Shown here: piece after piece, positions 1 to 7,830 of the stretch
Numbering within the stretch: the first letter of the stretch is position 1
How the letters are laid out: each line of letters starts with the position of its first letter
Assembly (NCBI GenBank): GCA_963630635.1
Contig: CAVGOA010000033.1
Coordinates: 1 to 23,189, forward strand
Direction of reading: 5' to 3'
DNA length: 23,189 nt
Source: Paratractidigestivibacter sp963630635
GTDB taxonomy: Bacteria > Actinomycetota > Coriobacteriia > Coriobacteriales > Atopobiaceae
Translations under genes and position numbers: made by a program
The notes under the pieces: generated by a model
Seen by the model: only the letters and a program-made list of their open reading frames with translations
What the model was told of the DNA's origin: nothing
Database searches by the model: none

Positions 1-124
1 TTCTCTGTGGCAAATCCGCAATCCGGGCGGTTCTCTGTACAGAGAACCCCGCATTTCGCAATATTCGCCCCTCCCGCCCACAGAGAACGCCCCGTTTCAC
101 AAGACAAGCCGCCGAGAAGCCCGC
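1..124. repeat. Long direct repeat, copy A (cut by window edge)
   Basis: This stretch is repeated at 4989-5112 with five mismatches, all between positions 54 and 77; the first 53 bases are identical. It contains a TTCTCTGTG half-site at 1-9, the perfect 18-bp palindrome GTTCTCTGTACAGAGAAC at 30-47 and the inverted half-site CACAGAGAAC at 79-88. It starts at the window edge, so its true left end is unknown. The 125-169 stretch after it holds only the ribosome binding site of the next gene; I see no clear promoter there. Confidence 0.9.
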
Positions 125-169
125 TACACTACAGCCACCCCATCCCTGCGACCATTCCGGAGGCGCCCG

Positions 170-880
170 ATGCTGCGCGTAGCCATAGTCGATGACGAGA
201 AGGACGCCTGCGAACACCTCGCGCGCCTGGTCGCCCGCTATGCCTCAACGCACACGCAGGCCATCGAGACCACCACCCACACCAGCGCAAACGCTTTTCT
301 CGCCAACCTAGAGTTCGCCGACGCGGCGCCCGACATCGCCTTCCTGGACATCGAGATGCCCGGTCTGGACGGTATGCAGGCCGCCCACACCCTGCGCGAG
401 AAGGGCTTCGACGGCCAGATCGTCTTTGTGACCAACATGGCCCAGTTCGCCATCCGCGGCTACGAAGTGGGCGCCCTGGACTTCATTGTCAAACCTGTCG
501 ATTACGTCACGTTCGAGTTCAAGTTTGCCCGCGTGGCCCAGGTCGCCCGTCGCCGCCAGGACGCTTTTGTGGTCTTGGACACTAAGAGCGGCTTTGTGCG
601 TCTGCGCTTGGCGGACCTCATATACGTCGAGGTCAGCGACCACAAGCTCATCTACCACACTACTGCGGGCAACATTGAGCTGTGGGGTACCATAAAGGCG
701 GCCGCGGCCAATCTTGAGCCCCGCGGTTTTGCCTTTTGCAACGCCTGTTACCTGGTCAATCTCGACAAAGTCACCGGCCTTGACGGCGACTTTGTGCGCC
801 TAGGCGACGTTTCTCTCAAGGTGAGCCGCGGCAAGTCGCATGCCTTTCTCGACGCCCTTGCCCGCTCGGTGGGCCGCTAA
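170..880 (+). CDS. LytTR-family response regulator (AgrA/LytR-like)
   Basis: A 236-residue cytoplasmic two-component response regulator. The receiver domain spans about residues 1-120, with the acidic pair in VDDE (8-10), the phosphoacceptor Asp60 in FLDIEMPGLDG, Thr88 and Lys108 in VKPV. A LytTR DNA-binding domain follows (about 132-232), with the family pattern of a short beta-rich start, LIYVEVSDHKLIYHT, and a conserved end. The ATG at 170 is preceded five bases earlier by GGAGG (160-164). The sensor kinase gene starts one base after its stop, so the pair is co-transcribed. LytTR regulators bind paired direct repeats about two helical turns apart; such a pair lies upstream of the next gene (2259-2289). 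The targets are therefore inferred to be the neighbouring glycoside hydrolases. Family assignment is firm; the regulon is a hypothesis. Confidence 0.93.
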   Translation: MLRVAIVDDEKDACEHLARLVARYASTHTQAIETTTHTSANAFLANLEFADAAPDIAFLDIEMPGLDGMQAAHTLREKGFDGQIVFVTNMAQFAIRGYEVGALDFIVKPVDYVTFEFKFARVAQVARRRQDAFVVLDTKSGFVRLRLADLIYVEVSDHKLIYHTTAGNIELWGTIKAAAANLEPRGFAFCNACYLVNLDKVTGLDGDFVRLGDVSLKVSRGKSHAFLDALARSVGR

Positions 881-881
881 T

Positions 882-2222
882 ATGGGCGCCCTCGCGACAG
901 CCCTTGAGGCCCTCTTCTCGTCGGAGCTGTGGGCTACTTGCGTCTGCTACAGCACGGTCCTTCTCGCCTGCGAGGCCGTCTTTTGCGTGCCCGCCCTGCC
1001 GCGCCGCTCGCACTGGGTATGCCGTTTTCTTGCCGGCGTTCCTGCCTACGTCTTGCTTTGTAACTCGCATTACTTGGTGGCGCCCGTCGGCGGGACCTGG
1101 CTTGTCTCGATCGCGGCGGCTTATATCTTCATGGGTTCCACGCTGCTCATTTGGTTTGTCTTTGACGTGCGCTTTTCCTACGCGGTCTTCACTGCGGCGG
1201 CCGGCCAGTCGCTCGAGGGAATCTTGTTCCTCATAAGAAACGCGTCGTCGTATTTTCCCCAGCTGCCCGACATCGGGCTGGTCAAGGGCACTTTTGCTAA
1301 GTTCGCGTGCTGTGCCGTGGTGCTCGTTCTAACGTGGGCTTTGCTGGCGAGAAGAAACCCCAGGCAAACGTGCCTTGAGGTTCGCAGCATGCCTATGCTG
1401 CTGTTCATCTGCTTCTCCCTCTTTGTCACCAACCTCTTGAGCACCTGGGTGCGCACCGACAGCGCACAAAGCGCCCCTTACGCGGTCTGCAGCGCCTTTT
1501 GCTGCGTTCTGCTGCTCATCCTGCAGTTCGACATCTTCAAGACCTCGAGCCTCGAGACCGAGCGTGACCTCATGCGGCGCCTCTTTCGCCTGCGCGAGCT
1601 GCAGCAGCGAGATAACCAAGAGAGCATGGAGGTCGTCAACGTCAAGTTCCACGACCTCAAGCACCAGATCGCGGCCCTGCGGCAAATGGACGGTGGCCCC
1701 GAGCGAGAGCGGTCCCTGGAAGACCTCGAGCACTCCATCTGTGCCTATGACGCCTCGGTGAACTCAGGCGACCCCGCTGTCGACGCCCTTCTCACCGAGA
1801 AAAGCATGCGCTGCTGGGCAAGGGGCATCACCTTTACCTGCGTCTGCGACGGCCGCTGCCTCTCTTGGCTGGGCGTTGTCGACCTCTACTCGCTTTTGGG
1901 CAACGCCTTGGACAACGCCATCGAAGCTGCCGAGAAGGTCCCGGCGGGGAAGGCACGCGTCGTTGCGGTCAAGGTTTGGCGCCAGAGCGGCCTTGCCTGC
2001 GTTGAGGTCGAGAACTCCTGCGTGGGAGAGGTGCGCCTGGAAGACGGCCTGCCCGCGACCTCTAAGGACGACGCGGAGTTCCACGGCTTTGGCCTTAAGA
2101 GCGTGCGCGCCATTGCCGAGTCCCACGGCGGCCACCTGACGCTTGAGTCGCAGCCCGGCCGCTTTGCCTTGCGGGTCGTTCTTCCTGTGCCCAAAGACGC
2201 GCGCACAGGCGAGCGGCAGTAA
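882..2222 (+). CDS. AgrC-like membrane sensor histidine kinase (GHKL ATPase)
   Basis: A 446-residue sensor kinase. Roughly the first 215 residues are six or seven hydrophobic segments with little extracytoplasmic loop, as in AgrC/ComD-type receptors. A cytoplasmic helix leads to the phosphoacceptor His257 in VKFHDLKHQ. The GHKL ATPase has an N-box (Asn341, Asn345 in GNALDNAIEAA) and a G-box (Gly402-Gly404 in GFGLKSV). I chose the ATG at 882, just after the regulator stop; an in-frame ATG at 840 would overlap the regulator by 41 bases. It should phosphorylate the upstream LytTR regulator. Kinases of this architecture often sense peptides, but I found no AgrD/ComC-like precursor or AgrB peptidase nearby, so the signal is unknown. 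Arg157 and Arg158 are both encoded by AGA inside a GGCGAGAAG copy of the dispersed oligomer. Confidence 0.9.
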   Translation: MGALATALEALFSSELWATCVCYSTVLLACEAVFCVPALPRRSHWVCRFLAGVPAYVLLCNSHYLVAPVGGTWLVSIAAAYIFMGSTLLIWFVFDVRFSYAVFTAAAGQSLEGILFLIRNASSYFPQLPDIGLVKGTFAKFACCAVVLVLTWALLARRNPRQTCLEVRSMPMLLFICFSLFVTNLLSTWVRTDSAQSAPYAVCSAFCCVLLLILQFDIFKTSSLETERDLMRRLFRLRELQQRDNQESMEVVNVKFHDLKHQIAALRQMDGGPERERSLEDLEHSICAYDASVNSGDPAVDALLTEKSMRCWARGITFTCVCDGRCLSWLGVVDLYSLLGNALDNAIEAAEKVPAGKARVVAVKVWRQSGLACVEVENSCVGEVRLEDGLPATSKDDAEFHGFGLKSVRAIAESHGGHLTLESQPGRFALRVVLPVPKDARTGERQ

Positions 2223-2258
2223 ACCGCCGGCAAGCGTTTGCATCAAACTTTGAATCAC

Positions 2259-2289
2259 GCAGACTACGAAACCAAACCTGCAGTCTACG
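2259..2289 (+). promoter_or_regulatory. Candidate LytTR operator: direct repeat at 21-bp phase
   Basis: GCAGACTACG (2259-2268) and GCAGTCTACG (2280-2289) match at 9 of 10 positions and start exactly 21 bp apart, about two helical turns. LytTR-family regulators such as AgrA, ComE and AlgR bind paired direct repeats of roughly 9-10 bp at this phase. The pair lies between the two-component genes and the first GH3 gene, 82 bp before its start. A possible -10 (TACCAT, 2321-2326) would place the pair just upstream of the -35 region, as for an activator. The sequence is not a close match to the AgrA consensus, so assignment rests on geometry and position. Confidence 0.4.
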
Positions 2290-2297
2290 CAAAACGT

Positions 2298-2314
2298 CCG
2301 GGCGCAAGGCCCGG
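2298..2314 (+). other. Small GC hairpin upstream of the first GH3 gene
   Basis: CCGGGC (2298-2303) pairs with GCCCGG (2309-2314) around a five-base loop. No T run follows, so it is not a convincing intrinsic terminator. It could be a weak terminator for the kinase transcript or part of the promoter region of the hydrolase. Confidence 0.35.
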
Positions 2315-2371
2315 CGCCCCTACCATTTGACTTGTCGTTATTCACAAAACCCAAGTTGAAAGGGGTATGTC

Positions 2372-4852
2372 ATGACTGGGAAGAGCATGAACGTGACCCG
2401 CAGGGGCTTTGTCGGGGGATCGGCGGTAACCGCCGGCCTCATGGCGCTGGCCGGGTGCAACAACGCTAAGACAGAGGAGGCCGCCACCAAGGGCTCCGGC
2501 TACACCGAGTCCGACTCCGGCAACGGCTACATGGTCGTCGACAACGGCGACGGCAAGCAGCTTTCCTACTCCAAGGACTCTGGCCTTAAGCTCATCGAGG
2601 TCGACGGCTACGCCTTCAAGGACTTCGAGGGCACCGGCGAGCTCGTTCCCTACGAGGACTGGCGCCTCACCGCCGAGGAGCGCGCCGAGGACCTGGCCGG
2701 TCGCCTTTCTGTCGAGCAGATCGCGGGCCTCATGTGCTTCTCTGCCCACGTCTTCTCTCTTGAGGACGACTGCTCCATGAACGACACCCAAAAGGACTTC
2801 CTGGACGCCAACGTGCGAGCCGTCTTGAACGCCGCCTCTGGCTATCCGGCCTACAAGCAGGCTACCTGGGCAAACGCTCTGCAGGCCTACGTCGAGTCCA
2901 CTGGCAACAAGATTCCCGTGAACTTCTCGTCCGATCCGCGCAACGGCAAGAACTCCACCGACTGGCCGCAGAACCTCGCGCTGGCCGCCTCCTTCGACCC
3001 GGCCATGGCCAAGCAGACGGGCGCCGGCATTGCCAAGGAGATGCGCGAGATGGGCATCACCACGTTCCTTGGGCCTCAGACCGACGTAGCCACCGACCCG
3101 CGCTGGCAGCGCTTCTCGGGCACCTTTGGCGAGGACCCCGCGCTTTCCCGCGACATGTGCCGCTCGCTTATCGATGGCCTGCAGTCAACGCTTGACGCCG
3201 ACGGCAACGACCAGGGCTGGGGCACCGGCTCGCTTGTCGCCATGGTCAAACACTGGCCGGCCGAGGGCCCAGGCGAGGGCGGCCGCGAGGCCCACACCGA
3301 CGGCGGTAAGTACGCCGTCTATCCTTCCGACGGCTTCGAGGCCTGCATGATTCCCTTTGTCGACGGTGCCTTCAAGCTGGACGGCAAGACTGGCAGCGCC
3401 GGCGCGATCATGACCTCCTACACCATCGCCTATGACGAGGACATGGCCTATGGCGAGCTGGTGGGCTCGGGCTTTTCTAAGTACAAGGTCCAGGAACTTC
3501 TCCGCGACAAGTTTGGCTACAAGGGCGCGGCCTGCACCGACTGGGCCGTCTTGAACGACGTCCAGCCTGACGGCGCCAAGTCCTACCGCTGCTGGGGCGT
3601 CGAGGACGGCGAGCACTGGACGCCGGCCAAGCGCGCGTCCAAGGCCGTTGCTGTGGGCGTCGACCAGATGGGCGGCTGCAACGATCCGACCCTGCTTGTC
3701 TCTGCTTACGAGGACATGAAGGCCGACCTGGGCGAGGACAAGGCCAAGGAGAACTTCAAGGAGTCTGCCAAGCGCCTGCTTCTGGGCTACTTCAATACGG
3801 GCCTTTTTGAGGACCCCTACGTTGACCCCAACGCTGCCAAGAACGACATCGACAAGGGCGTCGACGAGACCAAGACCGCGGCTTTGGACGCGCAGGTCAA
3901 GTGCATCGTCATGCTCAAGAACCACGGCGGAGTCATCAAGAAGGCCGCCGGCTCCAACAAGCCCAAGGTCTACGTGCCCATGCGCTACACCGCGGCGTAC
4001 CGCTCTTCTGGCACCATGGACACCGCGCCCTGGAGCGATACCTCGGCTACCTGCGCCTTACCGCTTTCCGAGGGCACGCTCGAGAAGTACTTCGACGTGG
4101 TGACCGACACCCTGGCCGAGACCTTGACCGGCCCCGCCGATGCCAAGACCGGCTCTGCCACGCCCACCGAGGCCGACCTTACTCGCCTCACCGCCGCCGA
4201 TATCGCCGACGTCGACTACGTTGTGGTGTGCGCCGCCGGCCCCAACAACGCCTCTTCTCGCGCCGCAAAGACCGAGGCCGGCGAGTTCGTGCCCCTGTCC
4301 ATCCAGTACCGCCCCTACACCGCCGACGCCGACGTTGTGCGCAAGGTCTCCCTGGCGGGCGACCCCGCCGATGGCACCAAGTGGGCCGAGCACGACAGCG
4401 CCAAGGGCGTCGCCATCGAGAACCGCAGCTACTTTGGCAAGACCTCCCAGGTCACCAACGAGGGCCAGCTCGACCAGATCCTCTCCGCGGCGGCCCTTGC
4501 CAAGGAAGCCGGCAAGCCCTGCATCGTCATTCTCGACATCACCCAGCCCATGTGCGTCCATGAGTTTGAGGACCAGGTCGACGCGATCCTTATCTCGATG
4601 TCCGGCTCCACCGAGGCGGCCTGCCGCATCGTCGCCGGCCAGGACGAGCCCTCGGCCCTGCTGCCCATGCAGATGCCCAAGGACATGGTGGCCGTCGAGA
4701 CCCAGCTCGAGGACGCATCGCGCGACATGGACTGCTACACCGACGCCGACGGTAACACCTACGACTTCGCTTTTGGCCTCAACTGGTCCGGCGTTATCGA
4801 CGACGAGCGCGTCAAGCAGTACAGCGTGGCGCCTCTGACCAAGCTGGCATAG
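2372..4852 (+). CDS. Family 3 glycoside hydrolase, Tat-exported lipoprotein (paralogue 1)
   Basis: An 826-residue secreted hydrolase. The N-terminus carries a twin-arginine motif (TRRGFVG, residues 9-15), a hydrophobic stretch and a lipobox ending at Cys29 (LAGC), so folded export and lipid anchoring are expected. A polar linker to about residue 60 precedes a GH3 N-terminal barrel. Family hallmarks are KHWPAEGPGEGG, the FGEDPALSRDM segment and CTDWAV, where Asp390 is the expected nucleophile (the family usually has SDW). The GH3 C-terminal domain begins near IVMLKNHGG and ends with the typical FAFGLNWSGV. GH3 enzymes remove terminal beta-linked sugars; substrate cannot be told from sequence. 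The ATG at 2372 follows GAAAGGGG. Closely similar to the gene at 5304-7790, including a 166-bp stretch of complete nucleotide identity. Probably regulated by the adjacent two-component system. Confidence 0.9.
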   Translation: MTGKSMNVTRRGFVGGSAVTAGLMALAGCNNAKTEEAATKGSGYTESDSGNGYMVVDNGDGKQLSYSKDSGLKLIEVDGYAFKDFEGTGELVPYEDWRLTAEERAEDLAGRLSVEQIAGLMCFSAHVFSLEDDCSMNDTQKDFLDANVRAVLNAASGYPAYKQATWANALQAYVESTGNKIPVNFSSDPRNGKNSTDWPQNLALAASFDPAMAKQTGAGIAKEMREMGITTFLGPQTDVATDPRWQRFSGTFGEDPALSRDMCRSLIDGLQSTLDADGNDQGWGTGSLVAMVKHWPAEGPGEGGREAHTDGGKYAVYPSDGFEACMIPFVDGAFKLDGKTGSAGAIMTSYTIAYDEDMAYGELVGSGFSKYKVQELLRDKFGYKGAACTDWAVLNDVQPDGAKSYRCWGVEDGEHWTPAKRASKAVAVGVDQMGGCNDPTLLVSAYEDMKADLGEDKAKENFKESAKRLLLGYFNTGLFEDPYVDPNAAKNDIDKGVDETKTAALDAQVKCIVMLKNHGGVIKKAAGSNKPKVYVPMRYTAAYRSSGTMDTAPWSDTSATCALPLSEGTLEKYFDVVTDTLAETLTGPADAKTGSATPTEADLTRLTAADIADVDYVVVCAAGPNNASSRAAKTEAGEFVPLSIQYRPYTADADVVRKVSLAGDPADGTKWAEHDSAKGVAIENRSYFGKTSQVTNEGQLDQILSAAALAKEAGKPCIVILDITQPMCVHEFEDQVDAILISMSGSTEAACRIVAGQDEPSALLPMQMPKDMVAVETQLEDASRDMDCYTDADGNTYDFAFGLNWSGVIDDERVKQYSVAPLTKLA

Positions 4853-4900
4853 CGTTTTACCTGCGGCGGGTTTACTCTTCCCCAATCCGTCGCAAGCTGG

Positions 4901-4931
4901 GCCCTTCTCCCGTTGCGGAGAAGGGCCTCTT
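4901..4931 (+). terminator. Intrinsic terminator after GH3 paralogue 1
   Basis: A perfect 10-bp stem, GCCCTTCTCC (4901-4910) with GGAGAAGGGC (4917-4926), has a six-base loop and is followed by CTCTT. It lies 48 bp after the GH3 stop codon. The T tract is weak but stem and position fit termination. Confidence 0.7.
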
Positions 4932-4941
4932 GCTGATAGGC

Positions 4942-5076
4942 GCGCCGTTCTCTGTGCCCGCGCGGGCCCCGTCCCGCAAAATGCGCCGTTCTCTGTGGCA
5001 AATCCGCAATCCGGGCGGTTCTCTGTACAGAGAACCCCGCATTCCCCAAGATTCGCCCTTCCCACCCACAGAGAAC
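4942..5076. repeat. Intergenic word array built on GTTCTCTGT
   Basis: Within the 451-bp gap between the two GH3 genes, GTTCTCTGTG occurs at 4947-4956 and 4988-4997, both inside the longer shared word GCGCCGTTCTCTGTG. The perfect 18-bp palindrome GTTCTCTGTACAGAGAAC lies at 5018-5035 and the inverted half-site CACAGAGAAC at 5067-5076. The right part of the array (from 4989) is also present at 1-88. Spacing is irregular, so this is not a CRISPR. Half-sites plus one fused palindrome look like a cluster of protein-binding sites or a structured RNA; neither is proven. Confidence 0.8.
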
Positions 5077-5112
5077 GCCCCGTTTCACAAGACAAGCCGC
5101 CGAGAAGCCCGC
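4989..5112. repeat. Long direct repeat, copy B
   Basis: Second copy of the element at 1-124, 119 of 124 positions identical. The two copies enclose the regulator, kinase and first GH3 gene as a block of about 4.99 kb. The rest of the 4853-5303 gap holds the terminator at 4901, the hairpin at 5099-5126, a nested hairpin (CCCGCC 5216-5221 with GGCGGG 5233-5238, and an inner CCG/CGG) and the ribosome binding site of the next gene. TTTACCTGCGGC occurs at both 4856-4867 and 5136-5147, flanking the arrayed part. Confidence 0.9.
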
Positions 5113-5126
5113 CTGCGCTTCTCGGC
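5099..5126. other. Perfect 10-bp hairpin at the end of repeat copy B
   Basis: GCCGAGAAGC (5099-5108) pairs fully with GCTTCTCGGC (5117-5126) around an eight-base loop. Similarity with copy A ends inside the loop (after 5112), so copy A has only the left arm. The stem is a near variant of the dispersed GGCGAGAAG/CTTCTCGCC word. Confidence 0.7.
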
Positions 5127-5159
5127 GCACCTACGTTTACCTGCGGCTTAGTCACAACT

Positions 5160-5194
5160 TGCAGTTTTAACGGCACAAATGGTGCGGTTTACCA
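5160..5194 (+). promoter_or_regulatory. Weak candidate LytTR-type boxes before GH3 paralogue 2
   Basis: TGCAGTTTTA (5160-5169) and TGCGGTTTAC (5183-5192) start 23 bp apart, and a related TGCGGCTTAG lies at 5142-5151. VirR-type LytTR regulators use CAGTT-containing boxes at about this distance. The match to the pair upstream of paralogue 1 is limited to the GCAG start. Listed as a hypothesis for shared control of the two hydrolases. Confidence 0.22.
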
Positions 5195-5303
5195 CAATTT
5201 AGCCACTAATGCCCACCCGCCGTTTTTCGGTAGGCGGGCGGTGCCCCGCGCTGGCAAGATAGCCTTGTTTCGTATTGGTAAACCACCAATGAAAGGGGCA
5301 CTC

Positions 5304-7790
5304 ATGACAGGGAAGAGCATGAATGTCACGCGCCGCGGCTTCGTCGCTACCGGCGCACTCTCCGCGGGCCTGCTGACGCTGGCCGGCTGCAACAACTCCA
5401 AGCAGGAGGAGACCACCACCAAGGGCTCCGGCTACACCGAGTCCGACTCCGGCAACGGCTACATGGTCGTCGACAACGGCGACGGCAAGCAGCTTTCCTA
5501 CTCCAAGGACTCTGGCCTTAAGCTCATCGAGGTCGACGGCTACGCCTTCAAGGACTTCGAGGGCACCGGCGAGCTCGTTCCTTACGAGGACTGGCGCCTT
5601 AGCGCCGAGGAGCGCGCCGAGGACCTGGCTTCCCGCGTCACGATGGACCAGATCGCCGGTCTCATGTGCTTCTCTGGCCACCAGTCCAAGATCGAGGACG
5701 ACTGCTCCGTCACCGACACCCAGAAGGAGTTCCTGGACGGCGGCGTGCGCGCGGTCTTGAACGCCTCCTCTGGCTTCGCCGCCTTCAAGCAGGCCACCTG
5801 GGCCAACAACATGCAGGCCTACGCCGAGGCTTCTTCCAACAAGATCCCCATCAACTTCTCTTCCGACCCGCGCCAGGGCAAGAACTGCACCAACTGGCCC
5901 GATAACCTGGGCCTGGCCGCCTCCTTCGACCCCGAGGTCTCCAAGGCCGCCGGCGCCGGCATCGCTCGCGACATGCGCGAGATGGGCATCACCATGTACC
6001 TCGGCCCGCAGACCGACGTCGCCTCTGACCCCCGCTGGGCCCGCTTCTCCAGCACCTTTGGCGTCGACCCGGCGCTGTCCCGCGACATGGTTCGCGCACA
6101 CATCGACGGCCTGCAGTCCACCCTTAACGACAAGGGCGAGGACCAGGGCTGGGGCACCGGCTCGCTTCTGGCCATGGTTAAGCACTGGCCGGCCGAGGGC
6201 CCGGGCGAGGGCGGCCGCGAGGGCCACACCGACGGCGGCAAGTACGCCGTTTACCCCGGCGACAACTTCGCCGCTCTGACGATTCCCTTCGTCGACGGCG
6301 CCTTCAAGCTCGACGGCAAGACCGAGTGCGCAGCCTCCATCATGACCTCCTACACCATCGCCTGGTCCGAGGACGGCGAGTACGGTGACCTGGTGGGCTC
6401 CGGCTTCTCTAAGTACAAGGTCCAGGACCTCTTGCGCGAGAAGTACGGCTTCAAGGGCTCTGCCTGCACCGACTGGGCCGTTCTTGAGAACAACGAGGAC
6501 CCCGACGTCTTTGCGTGGACCTGCTGGGGCCTTGAGGACAACGACGTGTGGAACCCCGCCAAGCGTGCCGCCAAGGCCGTTGAGGTCGGCGTCGACCAGA
6601 TGGGCGGCTGCAATGACACCCAGGTCCTGAAGGACGCCTACGCTGCCATGAAGGAGTCCCTGGGCGAGGAGAAGGCCGAGGCCAACTTCCGCGAGGTCGC
6701 CAAGCGCCTGCTTCTGGGCTACTTCAACTGCGGCCTGTTCGAGGATCCCTACGTTGACCCCGCCGAGGCCAAGGCAGACCTCGACAAGGGCGACGAGGAC
6801 GCCAAGACCGCTGCTTTTGAGGCCCAGGTCAAGGGTATCGTCATGCTCAAGAACCACGGCAACGTGATCAAGAGCGCCTCTGGCTCCGACAAGCCCAAGG
6901 TCTACCTGCCCATGCGCTATACCGCCGCCGCCGAGACCTGCTCGGGCATGGGTCACGTTTCTTGGTCCACCACCTCCGCCAGCTGCGAGCTGCCCGTCTC
7001 CTCTGCTATTGCCGAGAAGTACTTCGACGTCGTGACCGACACCCTGGCCGAGACCCTGACCGGCCCCACTGACGAGAAGACCGGCGCCGCCACCCCCGCC
7101 GAGGCCGACCTCACCCGCGCCACCGCCGAGCAGATCGCCGACGTCGACTACGTCGTCGTTGTCGCCAAGGCCCCCAACAACGCCAGCTCCCGCCGTGGCC
7201 AGGACAAGGACGGCAACTACATCCCGCTGTCCATCCAGTACCGCCCCTACACCGCCGACTCCGACTCGGTGCGCAAGGTCTCCCTTGCCGGCGACCCCGC
7301 CGACGGCTCCTTCTGGGCCGAGCACGAGAACGGCGCCAAGGGTGTCGAGGTCGAGAACCGCAGCTACTACGGCCGCTCGGCTATGATCACCAACGAGGGC
7401 CAGCTTGACCAGATCCTCTCTGCTGCCGCCCTGGCCAAGGAGGTCGGCAAGCCCTGCATCGTGGTCCTGGACATCCAGAACCCCATCTGCGTCCACGAGT
7501 TTGAGGACCAGGTCGACGCCATTTTGGTCTCTATGTCCAACTGCCCCGAGGCCGCCTTCGACATCATCGCCGGCAAGGACGAGCCCTCTGGCCTGCTTCC
7601 CATGCAGATGCCCAAGGACATGCTCGCCGTCGAGGGCCAGAAGGAGGACGCGCCTCGCGACCTGGATTGCTACGTCGACGCCGACGGCAACACCTACGAC
7701 TTCGCGTATGGCATGAACTGGTCCGGCGTCATCAACGACGACCGCGTCAAGCAGTACAGCGTGGCCCCGCTCACCGCTCCCGAGAACTAA
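5304..7790 (+). CDS. Family 3 glycoside hydrolase, Tat-exported lipoprotein (paralogue 2)
   Basis: An 828-residue paralogue of the preceding hydrolase with the same plan: Tat motif TRRGFVA (residues 9-15), lipobox with Cys29, polar linker, GH3 barrel with KHWPAEGPGEGG and expected nucleophile Asp390 in CTDWAV, then a GH3 C-terminal domain ending in FAYGMNWSGV. The open frame extends upstream to 4995, but AAAGGGG at 5292-5298 and the exact alignment of MTGKSMNVTRRGF with paralogue 1 fix the start at 5304. Most of the gene differs from paralogue 1 at many silent and replacement sites, except for the identical 166-bp block near the 5' end. Substitutions in the barrel (YPGDNFAALT for YPSDGFEACM, and AWSEDGEYGD for AYDEDMAYGE) may alter substrate preference. 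A strong terminator ends it, so it is probably its own transcription unit or the end of one. Confidence 0.9.
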   Translation: MTGKSMNVTRRGFVATGALSAGLLTLAGCNNSKQEETTTKGSGYTESDSGNGYMVVDNGDGKQLSYSKDSGLKLIEVDGYAFKDFEGTGELVPYEDWRLSAEERAEDLASRVTMDQIAGLMCFSGHQSKIEDDCSVTDTQKEFLDGGVRAVLNASSGFAAFKQATWANNMQAYAEASSNKIPINFSSDPRQGKNCTNWPDNLGLAASFDPEVSKAAGAGIARDMREMGITMYLGPQTDVASDPRWARFSSTFGVDPALSRDMVRAHIDGLQSTLNDKGEDQGWGTGSLLAMVKHWPAEGPGEGGREGHTDGGKYAVYPGDNFAALTIPFVDGAFKLDGKTECAASIMTSYTIAWSEDGEYGDLVGSGFSKYKVQDLLREKYGFKGSACTDWAVLENNEDPDVFAWTCWGLEDNDVWNPAKRAAKAVEVGVDQMGGCNDTQVLKDAYAAMKESLGEEKAEANFREVAKRLLLGYFNCGLFEDPYVDPAEAKADLDKGDEDAKTAAFEAQVKGIVMLKNHGNVIKSASGSDKPKVYLPMRYTAAAETCSGMGHVSWSTTSASCELPVSSAIAEKYFDVVTDTLAETLTGPTDEKTGAATPAEADLTRATAEQIADVDYVVVVAKAPNNASSRRGQDKDGNYIPLSIQYRPYTADSDSVRKVSLAGDPADGSFWAEHENGAKGVEVENRSYYGRSAMITNEGQLDQILSAAALAKEVGKPCIVVLDIQNPICVHEFEDQVDAILVSMSNCPEAAFDIIAGKDEPSGLLPMQMPKDMLAVEGQKEDAPRDLDCYVDADGNTYDFAYGMNWSGVINDDRVKQYSVAPLTAPEN
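5416..5581 (+). repeat. 166-bp block identical to 2484-2649 in GH3 paralogue 1
   Basis: Bases 5416-5581 match 2484-2649 with no difference, silent positions included. They cover the linker and start of the mature protein (about residues 38-93). Immediately before and after, the two genes differ at frequent silent sites. This is the expected trace of recent gene conversion or recombination between the paralogues. Confidence 0.9.
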
Positions 7791-7830
7791 GGAAGCCCCA
7801 GGCCACAGGCCAAGCCGCATAGCGTGCCCC

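Noticed and set aside
7..195. A 62-residue open frame in repeat copy A
   Set aside because: It lies in the repeated non-coding element, has no ribosome site and runs into the response regulator gene.
882..2371. Peptide-pheromone precursor next to the AgrC-like kinase
   Set aside because: I found no short ORF with a leader-plus-peptide pattern and ribosome site in the gaps on either side.
4995..5303. A 103-residue N-terminal extension of GH3 paralogue 2
   Set aside because: It runs through the repeat element; the Tat signal and ribosome site place the start at 5304.
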